Assembly: GCF_000813725.1 (NCBI RefSeq)
Contig: NZ_JWLD01000012.1
Coordinates: forward strand, 1-64,000
Source: Leisingera sp. ANG-Vp
GTDB taxonomy: Bacteria; Pseudomonadota; Alphaproteobacteria; Rhodobacterales; Rhodobacteraceae
DNA: 64,000 bases
Reading direction: 5' to 3'
Below the pieces are notes generated by a model. That model was given only the letters and a program-made list of their open reading frames with translations. It did not search any database and was not told where the DNA came from. Both the position numbers and the translations under genes were made by a program. Below are positions 59,103 to 64,000 of this stretch, in pieces (position 1 is the stretch's first letter; every line of letters begins with the position of its first letter).

Positions 59103-59801
59103 ATGTCGGACGAAGAAGACATCATCCTCTCTGAACTCGATGACGAGGAACTTGTTCAGCAGATGTTTGATGACCTCTATGATGGTCTCAAAGAGGAAAT
59201 CGAAGAAGGCGTGAACATCCTTCTCGAGCGCGGCTGGACGCCCTACGACATTCTGACCAAAGCGCTGGTTGGCGGCATGACCATCGTCGGCGCCGACTTC
59301 CGCGACGGCATCCTGTTCGTTCCGGAAGTGCTGCTTGCGGCCAACGCGATGAAGGGCGGCATGGCCATCCTGAAGCCGCTGCTGGCCGAAACCGGCGCGC
59401 CGCGCGTGGGCTCCATGGTCATCGGCACCGTCAAGGGCGACATCCACGACATCGGCAAGAACCTGGTTTCCATGATGATGGAAGGCGCAGGCTTCGAGGT
59501 TGTCGACATCGGCATCAACAACCCGGTCGAGAACTACCTGGAAGCCATGGAAGAGCACAAGCCGGACATCCTCGGCATGTCCGCTCTGCTGACCACCACC
59601 ATGCCCTACATGAAAGTGGTCATCGACACCATGGTCGAGCAGGGCCTGCGCGAAGACTACATCGTGCTGGTTGGCGGCGCGCCGCTGAACGAAGAGTTCG
59701 GCAAGGCAATCGGCGCCGACGGCTATTGCCGTGACGCAGCCGTGGCCGTGGAAATGGCCAAGGACTTCGTTGCGCGCAAGCACAACTCGATGAGCGCCTG
59801 A
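59103..59801 (+). CDS. Corrinoid (B12-binding) protein of a split methionine synthase
   Basis: A 232-aa methyl-carrier. An N-terminal helical cap (about 1-95; LTKALVGGMTIVGADFRDGI) precedes a Rossmann-like B12 domain with the base-off ligand motif GDIHDIGKN (Asp113-x-His115-x-x-Gly118) and the LVGGAPLNEEFGKAIGADGY tail. This matches the MtbC/MetH corrinoid proteins. It would shuttle methyl from a pterin-binding partner (not in this window) to the homocysteine module at 56238. The DUF1638 gene starts 2 bp on, implying a shared transcript. Confidence 0.93.
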   Translation: MSDEEDIILSELDDEELVQQMFDDLYDGLKEEIEEGVNILLERGWTPYDILTKALVGGMTIVGADFRDGILFVPEVLLAANAMKGGMAILKPLLAETGAPRVGSMVIGTVKGDIHDIGKNLVSMMMEGAGFEVVDIGINNPVENYLEAMEEHKPDILGMSALLTTTMPYMKVVIDTMVEQGLREDYIVLVGGAPLNEEFGKAIGADGYCRDAAVAVEMAKDFVARKHNSMSA

Positions 59802-59802
59802 T

Positions 59803-60513
59803 TTGGCACGTAAAGGACGCGCAGCCCGCTTGACAGAGCGGGCTGCCTTCCGCCCCCCCACCGGGCGGACGCTTGAGGAAGCTTCCCTCACCGAACAGGG
59901 CCTGGCCGCGCCCGAAAAGAAGACCGGCCGCATCCTGCTGATTGCCTGCGGCGCGCTGGCGCGCGAGATCCTTGCCATCAAGGACGCAAACGGCATGGAT
60001 CACATCGACCTCACCTGCCTGCCCGCCAAGCTGCACCTTTACCCGGAGCAAATCGTTGACGCCGTTGACGGTGCCGTGGCCAAGCATTCAGCGGTTTATG
60101 ACAAGATCTTCGTGGTCTACGCCGACTGCGGCACCGGCGGCGCGCTGGAGCGCAAATGCCAAGAGCTGGGCGTCGAAATGGTGGCAGGCCCGCACTGCTA
60201 CTCCTTCTTCGAAGGCAATGAAACCTTTGCCCGCCATTCCGAGGAAGGGGAAATCACCGCCTTCTACCTGACGGATTTCCTGGTCAAGCAGTTCGACGCC
60301 TTTGTCTGGCGCCCGATGGGGCTCGATAAGAACCCTGAACTGCGGGATATGGTCTTCGGCAATTACACCAAGCTGGTCTACCAGTCACAGGTCAATGACC
60401 CCAGGCTGATGGAAAAGGCACAGGAATGCGCCGAGCGCATGGGACTTGAGTTCGAACACCGCCACACCGGCTACGGCGACCTGGAAGCCGCCATGACGAA
60501 CTGGGCCCGGTAG
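59803..60513 (+). CDS. DUF1638 protein coupled to the corrinoid gene
   Basis: A 236-aa soluble protein, translated from a TTG start 2 bp after the corrinoid stop. Cysteines at about 49 (IACGALA), 72 (LTCLPAKLH), 109 (YADCGTGG), 119 and 132 (GPHCYSFF), with His78 and His131, suggest a metal or cobalamin site. The first 40 residues look disordered. Tight linkage to a corrinoid methyl carrier indicates a role in its methylation, repair or loading. The biochemical function is unknown to me. Confidence 0.85.
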   Translation: MARKGRAARLTERAAFRPPTGRTLEEASLTEQGLAAPEKKTGRILLIACGALAREILAIKDANGMDHIDLTCLPAKLHLYPEQIVDAVDGAVAKHSAVYDKIFVVYADCGTGGALERKCQELGVEMVAGPHCYSFFEGNETFARHSEEGEITAFYLTDFLVKQFDAFVWRPMGLDKNPELRDMVFGNYTKLVYQSQVNDPRLMEKAQECAERMGLEFEHRHTGYGDLEAAMTNWAR

Positions 60514-60524
60514 CCTTTCATCTT

Positions 60525-60599
60525 TCCTGAAATACTCCAGGGGTCGTCATTGCGGCGCCATCTGTTCGAGCCCAATGACGACGAGGGGCCGGCCCCTCG
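60525..60599. repeat. Structured intergenic element after the DUF1638 gene
   Basis: Starts with tttcctgaaatactcc, a motif seen again elsewhere in the window, then carries a 10-bp inverted repeat gtcgtcattg / caatgacgac (60543-60552, 60573-60582) and an 18-bp perfect palindrome cgaggggccggcccctcg (60582-60599). It may act as terminator, or be a dispersed REP-like element. Confidence 0.5.
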
Positions 60600-60609
60600 C
60601 CCGCGTACG

Positions 60610-61020
60610 TCAGGCCTGCGCCATCGCTGTTTCACGGACCCGCTCGATCATCGCCCGCAAGCCATTGGAGCGCTGCGAGGACAGGTGCTCGTTCAGCCCC
60701 AGCCGCCCCAGCTCAGCCTTGGCGTCCACGGCAGCCACTTCCTGCACCGGCAGGCCATTGTAGAGGCAGCGCAGCACCGCAATCAGCCCGCGCACGATCA
60801 TTGCGTCGCTGTCGCCATCAAACCGGAATTCGCCGCCCTCGATTGCCGCGTGCAGCCAGACCTGGCTGGCACAGCCATCGACCTTGGTCGCAGGCACTTT
60901 CAGCGCCTCGTCCAGCGGCTCCATCGCCTTGCCCAGGTCGATCACATGGCGGTAGCGGTCCTCCCAGTCCTCCATGAACTCGAAGTCTTCCACGATCTCT
61001 TCAAAGGCAGCTGTGGCCAT
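60610..61020 (-). CDS. sufE: Cysteine desulfuration protein SufE
   Basis: Accepts sulfur from SufS during Fe-S cluster assembly. The 136-aa protein has the sulfur-accepting Cys50 in KVDGCASQVW and the FRFDGDSDAMIVRGLIAVL and GLNEHLSSQRSNGL blocks. It is a single gene, away from a suf operon, and diverges from the lipoprotein gene at 61155. Confidence 0.94.
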   Translation of the reverse strand: MATAAFEEIVEDFEFMEDWEDRYRHVIDLGKAMEPLDEALKVPATKVDGCASQVWLHAAIEGGEFRFDGDSDAMIVRGLIAVLRCLYNGLPVQEVAAVDAKAELGRLGLNEHLSSQRSNGLRAMIERVRETAMAQA

Positions 61021-61154
61021 CGCCGGTCAATCCTCAATAACGCATCCTGGGGCAGATCAGCACCTAAGCCCCTGCCCGCCCCATTTCAACCGCTTTTCAA
61101 GCCGCAGCCAATCGGGTAATCCCTTGCAAGGAATTTATTTTGGGGCGGGGACAG

Positions 61155-61664
61155 ATGAACAAACCTTTGGCGATCACATTGGCCTCGGCGCTGGTGCTGG
61201 CGGGCTGCGGCTGGAAGGATTCACGGCTCAACCCGTCCAACTGGTTCGGCAGCTCCGAACCGGCAGCCGTGGAACCGGCAGCAAACACCAATCCGCTGCT
61301 GCCGCAGGACAGCAATGCCCGCGGTATTTTTGCCCGTCCGGAGCCCGAGGACGTCACTGTCCTCATCAGCCGGATCTCTGATCTGCGAATCGAGCGGACC
61401 GCTGCAGGTGCCATCATCTATGCCACCGCAATTGCCAGCCGCCAGGGCGCCTACAACGTGGAACTGCGCCCGGTGGAACTGCCCGAGGACGGCGTGCTCG
61501 CCTATGACTTCCGGGTTGTTTACCCCGAGTTTCAGACGCCCACCGGCAGCGAGTTCAGCCGCACTGTGCATGCCGCCCGCACCGTTACAGAACAGGATCT
61601 GGAAGGCATCCGCACGGTTCGGGTGAACGGCACTGAGAACGCCCGCGAAAGCCGCCGCCGCTGA
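61155..61664 (+). CDS. Uncharacterised lipoprotein, 169 aa
   Basis: Signal sequence MNKPLAITLASALVLAGCG with lipobox LAGC places the protein in the envelope by Cys acylation. The mature part has a flexible stretch to about residue 65, then a beta-rich domain (DVTVLISRISDLRIERTAAG, AYNVELRPVELPEDG). The ATG at 61155 follows gggacag. No assigned family. A strong terminator follows, so it is a single-gene unit. Confidence 0.8.
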   Translation: MNKPLAITLASALVLAGCGWKDSRLNPSNWFGSSEPAAVEPAANTNPLLPQDSNARGIFARPEPEDVTVLISRISDLRIERTAAGAIIYATAIASRQGAYNVELRPVELPEDGVLAYDFRVVYPEFQTPTGSEFSRTVHAARTVTEQDLEGIRTVRVNGTENARESRRR

Positions 61665-61690
61665 TCCCGGCAAGCTTAATCTGAAAGCAA

Positions 61691-61722
61691 AAAACGCCCG
61701 CGGTTGCGGGCGTTTTCTTTTC
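61691..61722. terminator. Bidirectional terminator between the lipoprotein gene and rnd
   Basis: An 11-bp stem aaaacgcccgc / gcgggcgtttt with a 4-nt loop; T-rich tails follow on both strands (cttttctt on plus, complement of the upstream A run on minus). Confidence 0.92.
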
Positions 61723-61738
61723 TTGCATGTGTCAGTGC

Positions 61739-62896
61739 TTAGAGCTCTACCACTTTCACGTCCTGCCCCTTGGCCGCAAGGCCGATCTCGCCGTCGCACA
61801 GGCGCAGCGCATCGGCGCCGAAGACTTCGCGCCGCCAGCCGCTGAGGGCCGGAACATCGCGCAGGCCTGCGGCAATGGCATCCAGATCAGCGCTCGGGGC
61901 AATCAGCTTGGCAGCAACGCCTTCGGCTTCGGTCTTGGCCTTCAGCAGCACCCGCAGGAGGTCCGCCAGCGCCGGGTTCACCTGCAGCTTTTCCTTGCTG
62001 CGGTCCATCTTGGGCTGCTTTTCCGCCGGGCAGGCAACGCCTTTGGCAACGGCTTGAAGGATGCCCTCGGCAATCGCCCCCTTGCGCGCCTCGCGCAGCA
62101 GCAGGCGGGAACCGCCCAGCTCGCCCGGGTTGCGCGGCTTGGTCGAGGCCAGCTCCACCAGCGCGTCATCCTTGAACACCCGGTTGCGCGGCACGTTGTT
62201 GGTTTGGGCGTAGCTCTCGCGGAACGCCGCCAGTTCCCGCACAACGGCCAGGAACTTGCCCGAGGTGGTGCGGGTTTTCACCCGTTTCCAGGCGTCCTCG
62301 GGGCGGATGTCATAGGTCGCCGGATCGGTCAGCACCTGCAGCTCTTCGGTCACCCAGTGAGCCCGGCCGCTCTTGTCCAGCTCAGCCGCCAGAAACTCGT
62401 AGATCTTGCGCAGATGGGTCACGTCCGCCAGCGCATAGGTCTTTTGCGCCTCGCTCAGCGGGCGGCGCGACCAGTCGGTGAAACGCGAGGTCTTGTCCAG
62501 GCCCTGCTTGACGATCTTGCGCACCAGCGTCTCATAGCCCGCCTGCTCGCCAAAGCCGCAAACCATCGCCGCCACCTGGGTGTCAAACAGCGGCTTGGGG
62601 AAGACCTGCGCGTCGACCCAGAAGATCTCCAAGTCCTGGCGCGCGGCGTGGAACACCTTCACGACATTCTCGTTGCGGAACAGGTCATAGAGCGGTTCCA
62701 GCGAGATGCCCTCGGCCAGCGGATCCACCAGCACCGCGTCGTTTTCGCCATCGCCGGAAAAGGCCAGCTGGATCAGGCAGAGCTTGGAGTAATAGGTCCG
62801 CTCGCGCAGAAACTCGGTATCCACCGTGACATAGGGATGCTGGGCAGCAGCCTCGCAAAAGGCCTGCAATTCTTCGGTAGATGTCAGAGTTTTCAT
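61739..62896 (-). CDS. rnd: Ribonuclease D
   Basis: 3'-5' exoribonuclease for tRNA 3' ends. The 385-aa protein has the DEDD catalytic domain (VTVDTEFLRERTYYSK, Exo I; VFHAARQDLEIFW, Exo II; TYALADVTHLRKIYEFL, Exo III) and one or two HRDC domains. The ATG at 62896 was chosen over the TTG just upstream. It lies 75 bp beyond purN. Confidence 0.94.
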   Translation of the reverse strand: MKTLTSTEELQAFCEAAAQHPYVTVDTEFLRERTYYSKLCLIQLAFSGDGENDAVLVDPLAEGISLEPLYDLFRNENVVKVFHAARQDLEIFWVDAQVFPKPLFDTQVAAMVCGFGEQAGYETLVRKIVKQGLDKTSRFTDWSRRPLSEAQKTYALADVTHLRKIYEFLAAELDKSGRAHWVTEELQVLTDPATYDIRPEDAWKRVKTRTTSGKFLAVVRELAAFRESYAQTNNVPRNRVFKDDALVELASTKPRNPGELGGSRLLLREARKGAIAEGILQAVAKGVACPAEKQPKMDRSKEKLQVNPALADLLRVLLKAKTEAEGVAAKLIAPSADLDAIAAGLRDVPALSGWRREVFGADALRLCDGEIGLAAKGQDVKVVEL

Positions 62897-62971
62897 CAAA
62901 AACGGCTTTTCAATCTCGTGAGGGTCAGGATGTGATACGCGCTTGGCCCCGGCATTGCAATCAGCCGGGCC

Positions 62972-63568
62972 TCAGCCCAGCAGAACCGGCGTTTTGTCTC
63001 CAGCGGCAAAACGGCGCAGCACCGCCGGATAGAGTTTGTGCTCTTCGACCAGCACCCGTGCGGCCAGCACATCGGGCGTGTCGCCCTCCAGCACCGGCAC
63101 CCGGGCCTGGCCCAGGAGCGGCCCGTCATCGAGGCGCGGCGTCACCTCGTGCACAGAGCAGCCATGCTCGGCGTCGCCCGCCTCCAGCGCGCGGGCATGG
63201 GTGTGCAGCCCCTTGTACTTGGGCAGCAGCGAGGGATGGATGTTCAGCATCCGGCCTTCGAACTGCGACACGAAACCGGCGGTCAGCACCCGCATGAAGC
63301 CGGCCAGGCAGACGATGTCTGCCCCGGCCTCAAAGATCGGCTTCACCAGCTCGGCCTCAAAGGCTGCGCGGTCGTCCTTGAACGGGCGGTGGTCGACAAC
63401 GGCAGTGGCCACACCCGCCGCCGCGGCCTTGGCCAGCCCGCCTGCATCGGCGTTGTTGGACAAGACCAGGCAGGGGCGCGCCGGATGGTCTCCGGTCATG
63501 CTTTCCAGCAGCGACACCATGTTGGAGCCGCCGCCGGAAATCAGGATGGCGACTTTCTTGTGGCTCAC
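62972..63568 (-). CDS. purN: Phosphoribosylglycinamide formyltransferase
   Basis: Transfers formyl from 10-formyl-THF to GAR. The 198-aa protein starts with GTG inside the purM stop (GTGA), reading VSHKKVAILISGGGSNM, and has the GRMLNIHPSLLPKYKGLHTH block with the catalytic His and Asp (LDDGP). The longer frame upstream is purM shadow sequence. purM-purN coupling is usual. Confidence 0.95.
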   Translation of the reverse strand: MSHKKVAILISGGGSNMVSLLESMTGDHPARPCLVLSNNADAGGLAKAAAAGVATAVVDHRPFKDDRAAFEAELVKPIFEAGADIVCLAGFMRVLTAGFVSQFEGRMLNIHPSLLPKYKGLHTHARALEAGDAEHGCSVHEVTPRLDDGPLLGQARVPVLEGDTPDVLAARVLVEEHKLYPAVLRRFAAGDKTPVLLG

Positions 63569-64000
63569 AGCAGCTTGCCCGAATAGCGCATGCCGGCGCC
63601 TGCGGTCACGGTGCCCAGGCGCGACACGGTCTCGCCTTCGGCGGCCAGCACTTCGGTCAGCGCATCGGCACGGTCGGCCGAGACAGACAGGATCATGCCA
63701 ATGCCGCAGTTGAAGGTCTTCAGCATTTCTGCTTCGGCGATATTGCCGGTTTCTGCCATCCATTTGAATACGGGCGGCAATTCCCAAGCGTTCAGGTCGA
63801 TGTCTGCACCCAGATCTTCGGGCAGCACCCGCGGCAGGTTCTCGGTCAGGCCCCCGCCGGTGATATGGGCCAGCGCGTGAACGCCCCCTGCCCGCACAGC
63901 CGCCAGGCACTGCTTGACGTAAAGGCGCGTCGGGGTCAGCAGCACCGCGCCCAGGGAGCCTTCGCCAAATGGGCAATCAGCGTCCCAGCCGAGGCCCGAG
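63565..64000 (-). CDS. purM: Phosphoribosylformylglycinamidine cyclo-ligase, C-terminal part (partial)
   Basis: AIR synthetase running out of the right edge; about the last 145 residues are visible, from GWDADCPFGEGSLGAVLLTP through HALAHITGGGLTENLPRVLP to YSGKLL. The THITGGG-like segment and WMAETGNI are diagnostic. It is co-transcribed with purN, whose start lies inside its stop. Confidence 0.93.
   Translation of the reverse strand, partial: SGLGWDADCPFGEGSLGAVLLTPTRLYVKQCLAAVRAGGVHALAHITGGGLTENLPRVLPEDLGADIDLNAWELPPVFKWMAETGNIAEAEMLKTFNCGIGMILSVSADRADALTEVLAAEGETVSRLGTVTAGAGMRYSGKLL

Overview
The window is high-GC, densely coded DNA from a marine alphaproteobacterium, almost certainly a Roseobacter-group member of the Rhodobacteraceae (Leisingera, Phaeobacter or Ruegeria-like). 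This rests on a DMSP demethylase (dmdA-acuI) locus, a permuted two-piece tmRNA gene, a trgAB-cysK tellurite-resistance neighbourhood, an F1-ATPase zeta inhibitor, SspB-alpha, an RTX/Hint protein and a split corrinoid methionine-synthase gene set. The species is inference. No insertion sequence, prophage, CRISPR array or integrated element was seen; it looks like ordinary core chromosome with some lineage-specific loci.

Layout. 1-4.5 kb: 3' end of ssb, a chemoreceptor with a NIT-type sensor, and aroK-aroB (minus). 4.6-10.2 kb: a run of plus-strand genes for two uncharacterised envelope proteins, a XerD-type recombinase, a CNNM/CorC-type protein and an MFS transporter. 10.3-17.5 kb: a 50-aa membrane peptide, a dimethylglycine/sarcosine dehydrogenase-type flavoprotein, a MobA-like nucleotidyltransferase, and a large RTX-repeat protein ending in a Hint domain. 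17.5-27.5 kb (minus): tRNA-Ser(GGA), AlaX-type editing protein, MscS-type channel, cysK, trgB, trgA, cyclopropane fatty acid synthase, photolyase and a cysteine-desulfurase-like enzyme; this is a tellurite/photo-oxidative stress neighbourhood.

28-38 kb: an osmolyte/DMSP block (BCCT transporter, acuI, dmdA, divergent GntR regulator coupled to an orphan ectoine-synthase gene), then ssrA, two SnoaL-like paralogues, chrB-chrA and sspB. 38.7-44.6 kb: fumC with coupled small genes, a cytochrome P450 coupled to a membrane alpha/beta hydrolase, ccdA and a TusA-family gene. 44.7-53.5 kb (minus): rne with a very large acidic insertion in its S1 domain, a DctB/DctD-like two-component pair whose regulator lacks the GAFTGA loop, and purQ-purS-purC. 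53.7-64 kb: ATPase zeta inhibitor, MprF-like membrane acyltransferase, homocysteine methyltransferase, acylphosphatase, radical SAM protein, corrinoid protein with DUF1638, sufE, a lipoprotein, rnd, purN and the 3' part of purM.

Connections. DmdA demethylates DMSP, AcuI removes acryloyl-CoA, and the BCCT carrier could import the substrate. The homocysteine-binding protein, the corrinoid protein and the betaine-related flavoprotein all feed one-carbon and methionine metabolism. SspB and tmRNA act in the same ribosome-rescue and ClpXP pathway. The most promising under-described items are the orphan EctC in a GntR operon beside dmdA, the corrinoid-DUF1638 pair in the split methionine synthase, the GAFTGA-less DctD homologue, and the RTX-Hint protein. 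Starts, promoters and operators were read by eye without any database search.
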